Positions 35,047-47,018 of a DNA stretch of 64,000 nucleotides are shown piece after piece; the stretch's first letter is position 1; every line of letters starts with the position of its first letter. Location: contig OU015497.1 of assembly GCA_907164885.2 (NCBI GenBank), positions 66,491,577-66,555,576 of the forward strand, in the 5' to 3' direction. The stretch is from Dolomedes plantarius (Eukaryota; Arthropoda; Arachnida; Araneae; Dolomedidae). The notes beneath the pieces were generated by a model. It made no database searches. It saw nothing but the letters and a program-made list of their open reading frames with translations, and was not told the DNA's origin. Position numbers and translations under genes: made by a program.

Positions 35047-35270
35047 TTTTTTTTCCAATGCGGAGGCACTTGTCGTCAAACATTTGCTTATACTACGCCG
35101 CAATTTTACTGCCCTTTTTATTGTGGGGGCACCATATAGGCGGATAGCATTACCCCCTATGAAGGGACGGCACGAACGGAGGCATTTTTCGTGGCACGAC
35201 GCCATGATTCGATTCGAGCACCTTCACCACCGAAAACCAGTGCGCTGTACCACTGGGCCGCAACAAGCCC
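35047..35270 (-). mobile_element. tRNA-derived SINE, family 3, with target-site duplication
   Basis: The 14-bp direct repeat TTTCCGTAAAATAT flanks the element at 35033-35046 and 35271-35284. On the minus strand the head is GGGCTTGTTGCGGCCCAGTG with a tRNA A box-like GGCCCAGTGGTACAGCGC. GGTGCTCGAATCGAATC stands in the B-box position. The 3' end is a short A run (T run at 35046-35054 on the plus strand). Duplication, tail and pol III boxes together make a clear LINE-mobilised SINE. The frames at 34969-35323 are its shadows. Confidence 0.88.
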
Positions 35271-35439
35271 TTTCCGTAAAATATGATAAAGTGGTACCAG
35301 TTATCGTGCAAAGTACGGCCTAATCATAGCATCAAGCTATTCCAATAGAGTTGAACAGAAAGAACGTGATAGAAATTTTCTCCCCAAATATAATTCAATA
35401 CTATAAATGAAATTCGTTAAACTTAATGCAAGGCGGTAA

Positions 35440-35662
35440 ATGTCGAGAAGGCGGTAAGGTGGTAATATTCTGTTCCTGCTCTTCGTCCTTTCTAAACCAG
35501 ATGTTGACACGTCTCGCTTGTGTCAGCATCTTTCTTCAGCCAGCTCAGCCACTACAGAACGGTTCGTCATCGTCTAACACCAGAAAGACGGCTGCTGTCA
35601 TTTTGACTGTTTCGGACATACTATTAAGCGCTATGTCTGTATTTATGTCCTCAGGCTTCTGA
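35440..35662 (-). pseudogene. Possible Harbinger-type transposase N-terminal fragment
   Basis: The minus strand gives MSETVKMTAAVFLVLDDDEP, a stop, then RKMLTQARRVNIWFRKDEEQ. The hydrophobic start followed by LDDDE and a basic R-R-W pattern is reminiscent of HARBI1-like N-termini. The similarity is weak and no catalytic domain follows. Confidence 0.22.
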
Positions 35663-36138
35663 AATTTTATAACATTTTTCTAATTTTACGCGAAATATGC
35701 ACCCACATTTACAAAATTTTATTCCATAGTAAAGAGAGAAAATGTGTTATATACCTACTAAGACTGAAAGCCGTCAATTTGACGGAAATATAGAAAACAG
35801 GCAGAAATATATAAAATAATACGGGAAAATGTTTGTTACTTTTCGTCTCTTCCCCCTTTTGCAAATAGCAGAAATATTGGCTCTTCGGAAATATTGGTGT
35901 GGAAAAATAAGGACTGCACAAACCTTATATTTTTAGGGATAAACCATACCAGGTTCTCAGCTCGGCATATTTGCATAAATATATATCTAAATATATATAT
36001 ATATATATATATATTAATTTATTATATATTGGTATGAAATAGTTCAAAATTTAAAGTATTTAACCATTTAAAAAAACATTAAATATGTTAAGTTCTTGAT
36101 TTTATTTTAAACCGTCAAAATGGCGGCATTCAGTCTTT
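35663..36138. other. AT-rich spacer with (AT)n
   Basis: An (AT)n lies at about 35990-36014. ATTGGTATGAAATA at about 36027-36040 recurs at 36608-36621. No gene is supported. Confidence 0.5.
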
Positions 36139-36745
36139 TTAGTAAGAAAAAAATTCCCGTCTTTCTAGTTTTAGAAAACATGGACGGTCATTTGGGATTA
36201 ACGCCTGAAACAAAAGATCCAAGTGGTCGTCCAAAGCAATTTCGTATACTTCCGATACCACAGCGGGCTGAGGAACCATTTTTGATCCTAGAAAGTGCCA
36301 AAACATAGTAACCCATAGCTTTAGAAAACTACCGCCATGCTTTACAGTAGTAATCAAATTGTCAGGACAGTATGCTTCAGATGGTATTTAACCATTTGAA
36401 TGTATACACAACGAGGGTTAAGGTGGACGACTGACAAATATCTACGGCTCTGGCATTCGGTACAGAGCCTGTAGGTTCGAGTAACAGACACTCTTTGCAT
36501 GGATCATTGTAGACCTTCGGAGTCTGCATTAAACTGTAGGTCTCGTTTTTATTATCTCCTCGGTAATAAAATAAAAGTTGGCCGGAACGTTCTCAATCAA
36601 CCAATGATTGGTATGAAATAATGTCAATTCGGATTCATCCAACAAGATCCCAATTGGAACTCCACCTTTTATGCTCGTGGCACCATCTGACACGTTTCTT
36701 GCATTGATTTCAGTAATGAGTGGCTTAATGATTGGGCATAATTAT
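36139..36745 (-). pseudogene. Tc1-like transposase pseudogene, split by a SINE
   Basis: The minus strand reads IIKPLITEINAR, then RVRWCHEHKRW in a shifted frame, then ILLDESELTLFHT, which holds the first-Asp motif (usually SDES). The SINE at 36430-36600 interrupts. The frame resumes as YIQMVKYHLKHTVLT and VKHGGSFLKLW, then DDHLDLLFQALIPN. The usual VKHGGGSVMVW motif is damaged and the second Asp region is cut off. The plus-strand frame at 36120-36308, with its ATGGCGGC start, is the antisense of this relic. Confidence 0.7.
36430..36600 (+). mobile_element. tRNA-derived SINE, family 1, copy C
   Basis: GCATTCGGTACAGAGCCTGT, AGGTTCGAGTAACAG (degraded B box), CACTCTTTGCAT and GTCTGCATTAAACTGTAGG match the order in the copies at 11645 and 23262. 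It sits inside the Tc1 relic, so it inserted later. The 3' third is diverged. Confidence 0.7.
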
Positions 36746-38871
36746 AAATATCCGCTTAATGCAGGTTGTTACAAAAAAAAATTATTGAAATAGGATGAAA
36801 ATGTGTCATATTCATCTACTCTGCTATATTCTGTATTGTAATCTTTTGATTTCCTAACACAATCTGCACAAAGTTCCACATCTCGGCCAATGGCATTTTC
36901 TTATGACTTATATACTTTTTGGGTTTCGAGAAAACTCTTAGTATAGGCCTACAAACTTTGAGTTAAATATCTTAATTTCCTTTGAACTGGTTTTCATTTT
37001 CACTATAATTTTGCTCTTTTATATTAGTATTAATCTTTTCACCCTTTTATACCAAGCACTGTTAATCTATGTATGTCTGCACTTTTTTATAAGTAATTCA
37101 GGGAAATTAACTTAAGGAATAAACGTATTGATAATTGCAAATAAATAAACAGGAGATACTGAAATATTTGAGATGTTTTACTTAACGTTAACAATCTCAA
37201 TTTGAATAAACGGTAAAACGCGGTAATTTCTTTATTATCAGATTCTATATGACTTATTAGATATCGGAATGTTTCCATAAGACAAAATTGCAAACTTAAA
37301 ATAGTTTTTCTATTCCTATAATTTTGAATTATTCATAGTGGCATGGAAATAAATAATGTATGAACATGTATGAACATCGTAAGCTAATTTAGGGGTTTAA
37401 TCACTAATGTTACTTAAATGTTTCAGAAAGTAAACTCATGATACATAAAATGACGTTAATAAAAGAACTCACTGTGCAGAAGCAAAATTTCAAAGGATGA
37501 TTCTTCATGCTGGATAACTCTAAAAATAAAGTATCTGCTGCTTAAAAATAGCTCTGTTTGTCTAAAGAATAACATATAAAATATTTGTTAAAATTTTATC
37601 CTTTTCATTTATTTACATATCATAATTAAGTTTTACATTAATTTATTTACATATAAAAAATCACAATGATATTTTTTGTTGTATAATGTTATATTGATCT
37701 GAGGTTTCGTTGCTATAATATTAAATTTAACAGCAGCTAATAAACTATAACTGAGACTATTAATTCGGAATTCGTTGAGGAAAAAGCACGCATTTCTAGG
37801 TTTCAAATTCTGCATTAAATGATTTTTCATATATTTCAAAGTTAGATTAATGTTGTGATAACTTTCGCAATAGTTAAGACGAACTTTTATCGAGTCTTAT
37901 ATAAATCCTTTACGTTATTTCAAGGGAAAGTTACGCAAATGTGAAAGATTTACAGAAGCATTTTTATTTAAAATTATGCATAACTAGGTCAGTATTGATA
38001 GAACTATGCTTTTCGATATTACGTTACCTTTAATCATAAATTGCAACTATGAAATTTTGGAATCGTGGCATAAAATTTACACAATTTCTTTATTAGTAAT
38101 TACTTAACGTTAAATATACACAGAAATGAACAGCTCTTATTGCAATTTTATCATTTGTGATTTGTTGCGAAATAACTATGTTTCAAAAATTGTAGATTCT
38201 CTAAAAGTATTGTCTTTTACAACTTAAAATTAGTCACAAATAAATCTGGTGATGTCTCAAAAGCGAGAAACGTACTTATAAACCTGGAAGAATTATATTA
38301 AAAATTGTTATTTTTTTAAAATGAAAGAAATGGAGAGAACTTTTGAACGCGGTCCTAGATTCATACTTGCACCATTTGAAACAGAAAAATAAATAAAAAA
38401 AATTTTAAAAAGAATTCTAAGAGTTGGAGAGAGAGAACTCAATTTTCTTGAGCTGCAAGAATTAGATTTGTTCTTTGTGAAAATTCTACTCACACCTGCG
38501 TTTTATCTTATGTTAGAAGTTTGAGGGGGACAGAAGCTAAAAAAGTCTGTACCACTCGAAAAGAAACCGGTAATGCAAGGATAACTGGGACTCAGGAATG
38601 TGATTCCCCAAAAGTTTAAAGTAAAGGGAACTGCACATAAAACTTGCGTTCTTGCTGTTTTTCGTGTCACCTGTACTTTGCCGTTTTGCATTTGAATATA
38701 AATGCAAAATACTTGATATTTGAATTTAAAATCAATGCTTTGTGTATTTATGCTATTAAATATTACTGAGAGGCAGTGGCGTATTATTGAATATGTATAA
38801 AGCAAGATGTTTATGTAAAATATATTGAAATAAATTCGAGGGAATATCTTAATTATTCTTGAATACCAGTG
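36746..38871. other. AT-rich DNA without a supported gene
   Basis: The minus-strand frame at 38503-38805 (100 codons) shows no domain or repeat context, so I do not call it. No terminal repeats were recognised. Confidence 0.5.
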
Positions 38872-39362
38872 GCATGCTTTGGTCTCTTTTGCAAAATGTG
38901 CTGCATAATGACGTGCTTATAGTGAGATTAATAAATAACTTACGAATATAATTTTGAATGCAACATGTATTTTGCCTTGCTCTCATTTACAGCATGTGAT
39001 TCAGAAGGAGGCGCTTATCGTGAGCCTAATTAGTAATCTACGAATATAATTTTAAATGTAACTAATATTTTGTCTTCGTCTTTTTTGCAATATATGAGCC
39101 ATAATAAGTTATCATAAGCCTAATCAGTAATATACGAATGTAATTTTAAATGTAATGTGTATTTTGCCTTGATCACTTCCACAACCTTTGCTGCTGATTA
39201 ATGCACGTTCAATTACATTCCTAATAATTCTTTTTTAATACAATTTGAAATAAAAGATATTTTGCCTTGCTCTCTTTTACAACACGTGCTGCAGAATGAG
39301 ACTCTTAGCGAGCCCAATTGGTAAGCTACGAATATAATGTTAAATATACCAGGTATTTTGTA
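38872..39362. repeat. ~96-bp tandem array, about five units
   Basis: TATTTTGCCTTGCTCTCTTT starts units at 38968, 39066, 39160, 39258 and 39354 (spacings 94-98 bp), with a partial first unit upstream. Each unit continues with GTGCTGCAGAATGA, GCTTATCGTGAGCCTAATT and CTACGAATATAATTTTAAAT in diverged form. Confidence 0.85.
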
Positions 39363-41065
39363 AAACTTACTACATGAATAACAAAACATTTAAAAGAAAA
39401 TATTTGTGACCTTACGATGAACGACCTAAAAATTCTTAACTAAGATTAATAACTTTGTATTTGTTTCTAAAAAGTAGTTGTAAAACAATGTGAGAATAAT
39501 AACTAAATTAAATGTAAGAAGGTTTTAATGTGTTATAACAACTGATAAATCTAGGGCATTTTTTATTTATTAAAAAAATGATGTAATTTGAATGATAATT
39601 TACCAAGTTCGGGAATCCAATTTGTGTTATTGCAGGGAATGCTGCTATTCATGTCATTGACTATCCTTCGAATGTGAGAACTTCTCTTTAAATTAATTCT
39701 ATTTTTGGCAGTATTCCCTTTCCTTTTGAGGTCCAAAACCCTGGATGTTATCCTCTATAATTAAAAAGTTTACTTAGATATTAAGAGTGATGATTTTTTC
39801 TGCCCTTTGAATCGAGAGCCCCCCTAAAGGTCAACTGTCGGACAGTCACCCTATAAAAAACTACCTGTTTTGCTGTGTAATGTTTCTGTCTAGCGGGTTT
39901 ACTTTTTATCCCACTTTTGTATCTTAAACATATTTTCTAATCTCTAATACCTTTCCATTCGGTTTCTTATTTCTACCTCAATTTTTGTAACATGTGCACA
40001 CAGCATTTTATTTTTACAGTGAAAGTAATATTATAAGGTCCGATGGAAAGGGAAAACTATCCCGTGTCTAATAGCGGTGTTTTATAATATAGGTCTGAAC
40101 TAACTGAAATGACCCATTAATGCCCCAGCGTAATTAAAATGATAATACAACCACTTATGGTACTGTCCAAACTTATATCAGTAAATTCGGGAAAGCGTTA
40201 AAAATAAACTTGGGGAAATGAAGTGACTAGACTATTGCCTCTTGAATAAAAAGAGACCAAAAAACTCGAAATTCGCCTGAAAGGGATCGTTCCTTAAATA
40301 TTAAGGTTTTTAGTTTTTTCCCAAGCAGAAATATTTTAAGATAGTCCTATTTTAATTAGATGTACCTTCTAACAACGGACACTGTACTTAGTATCATTGT
40401 AACTTATACATTTTTGTATTCTACAAGCCTTTCAAAACTGCTTTTGTTTTCCATGAACCTCTCCAAACAGGAAAATTCCTTTCTTGATCCTGAAAATTTT
40501 ATTATATACTGTTTAAATGATGTCATTCGCATGTAATTTCAAAATTATACTAATTCAACAGCTGTATTTTTACTGTCTTATATGAAACTTCAGATATTTG
40601 ATAAATAAACTTTATGTTTGAATGTGCGTATGGATGTACAGAACACGAATCTTTAAAATTTTGGATGCGTTGGTTGCCTTATTTTGTTTGACAAGTGGTT
40701 TGGGGTTTACAGCTTTTATAAAGTTATAAAACAGAATATGAGCGCTTCACAAAATATTGAAGCTAAATTATAATATTTTAGTAATAGACGAGTTTTCAAA
40801 ATAAGCTAGGACCTAGTTACATAGTCACCTCATCACTCTAAGAGAATATTGTTCAAGATCTGTTACCGTGATAATTTTGAATATTTCTGTTGACCGGCTA
40901 AAATATCGAAGCTGAGTTTATATTAAAGCTGGTTAAGAATGAATGCCACTTATGAATTATCTTATGAACAACTGTCTTAAATTATAATAAGAGGCAATTA
41001 TTAAAACATAAGCTTAAAATAAGGTTATATTTTAATAATCTGAAATATATTAATCTTAATATAAG

Positions 41066-41066
<1 letters not shown>
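39363..41066. other. AT-rich DNA without a supported gene
   Basis: No frame, terminal repeat or tandem unit could be supported. Confidence 0.5.

Positions 41067-41130
<64 letters not shown>
41067..41130. repeat. (TA)n microsatellite
   Basis: 64 bp of alternating T and A. It is followed by TTCGGTTATTATAATC and further GGTTATTATCGAATC words that could pair locally. Confidence 0.95.
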
Positions 41131-41132
<2 letters not shown>

Positions 41133-41642
41133 TTTGTTATAAGATTCGGTTATTATAATCTTAATTATCGGTTTTGATAACCAAATAATAATATTATTTC
41201 CGCTGACGATATTAACTGAATTGATTATTTAATCATTCGGTTATTATCGAATCATCAAACATTCGATTTTTATAAAATGTTTTTTAAGGAATATTCCTCA
41301 CTTAAAAATAATATTCTTCGTTGTGATACCAAGCCAAACCAACAAATAGTGTGTGAAAGGAAAATCATTCCAGTGGATTTCTTATCAAACATAATTCAGT
41401 CAAAGCTCTAAATGATATAAAAGAACCGAACGTGACTCACTGTTTTGAAATATTCACTACAATTTTATCTATCACTATTTTTTTCTGAGGGGGGGGGGCA
41501 AGATTATTGGGCGGAAGTTTTAATGCATCTACTTACACTGTACAATAACGAATCAGAATCATTGATTTTTATTTATTTATTCTCTGGTAGGTCTATTTGA
41601 TCAACTCAAAGAAAATAGCTTCGGAATTTCAGTGTCATAACA

Positions 41643-41850
41643 TCTCCCATACTCTCGATTGGTCTCCCCGTTCACCAGATTTTACATCCTAAGACATATC
41701 ACTAAAGTGCTAATTGATGGGAATTGTCTATACGAACAAACCTCAAACAAACCATCAACTAAAGGAAAATGTTCGCGTCGAAATACACAATTTGAGGACG
41801 GAAAACATACGTTTGAAGATTCGAAATTTATTGGATTCATCATCTAAAGC
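41643..41850 (+). pseudogene. Tc1/mariner-superfamily transposase C-terminal fragment
   Basis: ISHTLDWSPRSPDFTS contains the W-x-PRSPD motif that precedes the third catalytic acid in this superfamily. After two stops the frame resumes with YTNKPQTNHQLKENVRVEI and KIRNLLDSSSK. These match the usual KPQT-x-QLKENIR C-terminal pattern. Only the C-terminal third is present. Confidence 0.62.
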
Positions 41851-42780
41851 TGTGGTGCGCAAATTTTTTTCGACTTCGATCCATTTTCCTTAAATGATAA
41901 ATAAAAAATCAGTCGACAACCCCCCCCCCCCCCGACTAACATCTCACTACCAATGAAAATTTTAATGCAGGATTACGTTCCTCTATAACGATCCTCCGGA
42001 AAGGAAAATTTAGGACTCTAAAACCGTCCGTCCGAATCTCGCGAGTTATAATTTTGCAGCGCGCCAAACCCAGTCTATATCGATTGGACAAGCAATAAAC
42101 AATTAAACAGAAAAGTACAAAAATGCGTCAAAATTTTGATATACATATACGTATATATATATACATACGTACATATCTACAGATACGTATATACATAACA
42201 CATAAATACATATATACATACAAAAGTGGTAAGCAACGATAAGTAAACCTACGTCAATAACCCGCGATAGTTTCGTTAGAAGAGACTACCTGATTTTTTT
42301 TTTATAATAGCAAATTAAAAAAAAGTTAGGAAAATGTTAAAAGAAAGATAGAATACAGATATAAGGAAAATTTCGACAGCTATTTTAAAAATAGATGAAA
42401 TGTAAATTGTATTATTGTATATTTGCTTGCATAAAAGCGATAAAAAATGCCTCACTTAATTTCTATACTTGTTTTTGGCTAATCTCATGTGACTAAATAT
42501 TCAATTTAATTATCTATATGTTTTTGCAAAAAAGAGCAATTATTTTAATTAAAAAAGAGCACAATTTCAAATTGGATATCATATTTATAGTAATTTTATT
42601 AATGAAATAATTCAATATGATATAAATTTACTTCGAATTGTCCGTCATACCTCCAATTATTTTCTCTACCCACAGTTCGCACCAATGATCTAAAAACAAT
42701 ATTCGTGTCAAACTCATTTAAAGGATCATGTAAAAGATTACTCATCTGAAAGCAATCCTCATCTGAAGGAAAGGATTCAT
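41851..42780. other. AT-rich spacer with poly-C and ATAC-rich tracts
   Basis: A C14 run lies at 41920-41933 and a G10 at 41489-41498 just upstream. A compound TATACATACGTA-type simple repeat covers about 42138-42226. No gene was seen. Confidence 0.6.
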
Positions 42781-42924
42781 CATCAAAAGAAAAATATTCG
42801 TGCCGGAATATTCAAATTGATCCAGGAAATCTTACATTTAGTGATTCAAAATTCGACAGCTTGTATTTATATACAAGAAAACAGAAGACATTTGAAGGAT
42901 GTAATTTTTCGTAAATTGTTGTAA
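42781..42924 (+). pseudogene. Second Tc1/mariner-superfamily C-terminal fragment
   Basis: The frame HQKKNIRAGIFKLIQEILHL, then TACIYIQENRRHLKDVIF and a stop at 42922-42924, matches the family's final ENIRAEI and N-G-RHLKDVIF words. It overlaps in protein position with the fragment at 41643-41850, so it is a separate copy. Confidence 0.55.
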
Positions 42925-45511
42925 AAAATTCTATGAATTACATTTCTAAAAAGATAAAATTCAAATATGTTTAAATTTATTTCCAAAAACTATTACTGTT
43001 TTGCATCAGATTGTCTTATGTGGTCCTTTTGAAGAAATCAATGCATATCCCAACTGTGGAAACCATTTGTCAAAACTGAATGAAATTATTCATTGATGAT
43101 TGTATACATGTATTGTTTTGGATTAATGGTTTTGAAACTAAATAATCATTATAAACTGGCGGGATGTGTATATTTATATGCATCATATTGGTTTACTACT
43201 ATATGAAAGTGGCCCATTTAGGAATATTTATGAAGAAATCTATGAGGTTCATTAAAGACCATAAATAGTGGTTTAGGTAAGGGATATTAAAATAATGGGT
43301 CTGAGTTGCTCGTTTTCGCTAAATACTTCCACCAGACCAGTAGTTACTGTTTAAAAGATGTTTTATAATAATAATAATAATAACTTTTAACAGCACGAAC
43401 AATTGTTTGAAGATATATTGAAATTTTATCGATTATGAGTTTTTAATTTTGGTTAAAACCACTAGAAAGTATATCGAAAGTGTAGACGACGACTCATATT
43501 TGAAAAACTGCCATTTTGGAAATTAACAAAAAAAAGGAAGGAAATAATGTGGTGAAATGCAGTAAGTCGTATCTGAGTTCTTCTATATTAAATGTATCTT
43601 TGTTTATGATACATCTGTCACCAATGAAATATTGATGAAATTTTGGTAGATCTCCAGTTGCCTAATTTTAAGTTAGAAATTCGTGAAATTCCAATTTGTA
43701 TTTACCAACGTTGACAAGCGAAAATATTTCGAATGATTAATATTTTGCAATGACAAGTCCTTTTTTCGTCTTCTGATATCAGCAAGGAAGTTTTCGTTTA
43801 ATTGATTCTTTATAATTCAATTAACAATAAAAAAGTCATTCATTTAAATAAAAACTTCATTTATTTAATTGACATATATCTCAAAAATACTTTGAGATGT
43901 ATTAGCCGCAAAATAATAGTAAGTTTTTATGTTTTTATGTGTATGACCGAAAGTCAATAGAATTATCTTTAACATATTTTTAACGGTATATGTTATCCTT
44001 CAACTAAATAGGAAATTTTTTATGTATACACTTTGTTTCTTATTTAAATATATAGTTTTAGGTAATCGCGTAATTTTTATTATTATATAAAATCTAAAAA
44101 AATAAATATTGAAATATAATATTCTAATATATATTTTATAAAATTTAACCGTTGTTGATTACAATTTCGTAATACATTTAACAACCTATTTGCTATAAAA
44201 CAGTGTATCATATGCATAATAGAGAGGATTCTAGATTTACGCAATTAAAAATATTATATATCCATTTAAGGGGAGGGGGAGATCACCTTAAAATCTTCAA
44301 AAATATCAATTTTTTATTATGATTTAATTTTGAAGAAGAGAATGTAAGGAACCTTTGAAAAAATTAAGTCGATACTACAATTAGAACCAATTTTATGGCT
44401 AAATGTATAAAGCTATTAATACAGTAATTTACAGAAACTTTGAACTTTAAATGGCTTTATCTATAATCTGTTATTTTCAAACTTGAGCGTACTATTTCTT
44501 CAAAACCGATGGTACCAAATTACTGAAATTTTGTATACATGTATATTTAGTATGTTTATACAATTTCTACCTAAATTTAGGTAAGTACACATTGCTAATT
44601 TTTTACAGCAATTTTTTGTGAAACAAGTTTATGATATTTCATGTGCATTACAATATATTTGCTGGAAAAAATATTTTTATGTGAAATATCGTAATTATTT
44701 TAGGTGTAGATTAAAGTATAACCTATGGATAGAATATTAAAAATAGTTTAATATCTATCTCTTATAGTTTTTTTAAAACTCTGCACGCAATGGATTCATT
44801 ATTCATAAAAGATTAATTTTTTTATATAAAATAATTTCTAATAATCTCCCGAAAATTCTCCTTTGGTTTTCAAATAGATAAAGAGTTGCACAATTCTCCC
44901 TAAAAATTGGTTTAAATTAATTACAAATTAACTGTAAGACAACACATTAAGCTTGGTCGTAAAATCAGTGCATTTTTGCGAGTGCAAAGATGATCTCCCG
45001 CTTTAAAAATTTATAGACAATTATATCTATGCAAAGCCTAGTGCAGCTGATGCCACGGAGTGGCAAGATATACAAGTAGCTAGAGCCTGTAGCTTAGCAA
45101 AAATTGTTTACATTCATACTGGGGAATAGGTAGAACCGTTTAAAATGTCATTAACATAACCTTCTTCTAAATACCTTATGATCTCGGAAAAAGCATTAAA
45201 TTTGAATTTAGTGGCTTAGGGATATCGCATTAACTTTTAGATAATGCGCTTTGCTGGTCTTACCCCCTGTCAATTCGAAAAGGCATTTACGATGTCACTG
45301 CCTCGTGCGTAAGGTAAATTCAAAGCAACTGTGTTATATGCTACTATCAATCATCTGTAGTCAGTCTGAACAGTTTTATGTTTGTTTGCTTGCAGCTCTG
45401 TTAAAGACGTTTACCCTTTTATTACGTAATCCATTCTTATATGTATTTTATTATTTTTCCCATTGTATGATAAATTTTATAATAGGTAAATAAGAGAATA
45501 TAATTATTATA
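42925..45511. other. AT-rich DNA without a supported gene
   Basis: One stop-free stretch at about 45013-45129 (+), reading YISYAKPSAADATEW and QVARACSLAKIVYIHTGE, has plausible amino-acid composition but no context. The rest shows nothing I can support. Confidence 0.45.
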
Positions 45512-45960
45512 CAGGGTGTTTCAAAAAGAATCATCCGATTAAAAAAAATCATAACTATTCATCTTTTAATCCGTTTTGATGTATTGGCAGAAAGAGCGAA
45601 ATTTCGAGTTTTGCGCAGTTGCCGTTTAGTAGCGTTAACGCTCTTCCATCGCCAGCCACTTCAGTGTTTGTAAAGATGGCGACTGCACAGCAGAAATCAT
45701 TTTGTGCTGTACGCTTTGCGAAGTGTGAGTCCGTAACAACTGTTCAGCGTGATTTTCGTCGACAAAACCCTGTTAGATTGAAGTTCCTACCTCTCGAACA
45801 TTAGGCGAGGTAATAAACAATTCCAAGAGACGGGTTGTCTGTGTACGCATAACAGCCGTGGACCGTATGCAGACATGCTCGCAAAAATTTGGGACGAATC
45901 TGCCTACCGTATAGACATATGTCGTGCATCCAAAGGTGGGCGTGGTTAATTTGGTTTGTA
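45512..45960 (+). mobile_element. mariner-like element, deletion derivative
   Basis: It starts CAGGGTGTTTCAAAAAGAATC after a TA at 45510-45511, a known style of terminus in this superfamily. The matching right end was not found, so the 3' limit is approximate. It holds the fused transposase relic at 45676-45949. Confidence 0.65.
45676..45949 (+). pseudogene. Transposase relic joining N- and C-terminal ends
   Basis: MATAQQKSFCAVRFAKCESV and TTVQRDFRRQ are the N-terminal HTH start of a common mariner-related transposase. After a shift FQETGCLCT appears. It then passes directly to MLAKIWDESAYRIDICRASK and a stop, which is the C-terminal end of the same family. The whole catalytic domain is deleted. 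Confidence 0.7.
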
Positions 45961-46007
45961 AAATAAAACTTTATGATTAGTCATATAATAAAAAATTAAT
46001 TTTAATT

Positions 46008-46223
46008 ATGGACCCTCACTCGAATTGTGTAATAAGGAAAATGTATGGAGCCACTGAAAGAATAAATATTAAAAGGTAAAAATTTTCGACAATATTACGT
46101 GTTTTGGAACTGAAAGATGAAAGGATATATAAAGCAAGAAACTACCTTACTTCCCTTGGATATAATAATGCTTTAGAATCTTTATATGCAGACCCTAACA
46201 GGCATGACTGTTGTTCCTCATAA
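46008..46223 (+). pseudogene. Unidentified short coding relic
   Basis: From ATG 46008 the frame reads MDPHSNCVIRKMYGATERIN, one TAA at 46077-46079, then FSTILRVLELKDERIYKARN, YLTSLGYNNALESLYADPN and a stop at 46221-46223. Apart from that stop it is open for 71 codons with balanced composition, unusual for this A+T-rich DNA. A second open stretch (46284-46454) has RRRIERLHKFRSNKEDCQTV. I do not recognise either. They lie between two mariner-related elements and could be part of one. Confidence 0.33.
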
Positions 46224-46478
46224 TTAAGCGTTACAAGCTATTTTATTATAAAAATAGGCAGCGTTCAAACTACAGGTGTGTAATACCGTAGAAGAATAGA
46301 ACGGTTGCACAAATTTCGATCCAATAAAGAAGATTGTCAAACTGTTTTTTTGGGACCATTATATGCATTTTACATTATACTGCAAAAACTACGGTTGCAA
46401 GCTACAGAACACTGCATATTTTTATTTTTATTAGACATCAATTTAAAAGTTTGAAGGGCATATTTAAAAATATAAGTA

Positions 46479-47018
46479 CAGGGTGTCCGGGCTAAAGGTA
46501 TCCAAAAGTGATGACTTATTTTTACGGAACTACCCATTAGAATTTAAAAAAAATATTTAAATATAAAAAAATATCACCAAGTTTTAATATCAGTCATAGA
46601 TTTATATCATAGTATCATAGATTTCGATGTGTGTACCTTTTGTAGCACGACTAACGTCTAAATTGTAATCCAGTTCTATTCAAGTGTTTCCTAGCATATC
46701 AGGCTTTATTAGACTTTTTTGCTTGGGGATTCCTTAAATCCGTTGTGTATAAACGAAAAAACTGAAACTGTGGATTAGTTGAAGAAGTGTATCATTTAAG
46801 CAATTCGTGAAATAACTATTGATATGGTACGAAACACTTGGAGAGAACTAGATTAGACGTTTGTAGTGCTACAGAAGGTGCACAAATAGAAATGTATGAT
46901 TGACATTAAAAGTTGGTGAGATGTTCTTTCTATTTAAATAATTTTTGTTAAAAATCCCAATGAGTAGTTCCGTAAAAATAAGTTATGACTTTTGGATACC
47001 TTTAGCCCGGACATCCTG
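46479..47018. mobile_element. Foldback mariner derivative with inverted transposase 3' ends
   Basis: TA flanks both ends (46477-46478 and 47019-47020). The left terminus CAGGGTGTCCGGGCTAAAGG is matched inverted at the right end (CCTTTAGCCCGGACATCCTG with one or two changes). Similarity continues inward for about 240 bp per arm. Read inverted, the left arm encodes ELDYNLDVSRATKGTHIEIY; the right arm encodes RLDVCSATEGAQIEMYD and a stop. Both are the C-terminal end of a mariner-type transposase, in opposite directions. Confidence 0.88.

Noticed and set aside
36120..36308. Small plus-strand ORF with a good ATGGCGGC start
   Set aside because: The opposite strand reads as a Tc1 transposase relic on both sides of a SINE.
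38503..38805. 100-codon minus-strand frame
   Set aside because: No motif, no repeat context and composition near local background; a chance frame is likely.
45013..45129. Stop-free stretch resembling an exon
   Set aside because: Composition is plausible but only about 39 codons, with no recognised family or clear splice sites.
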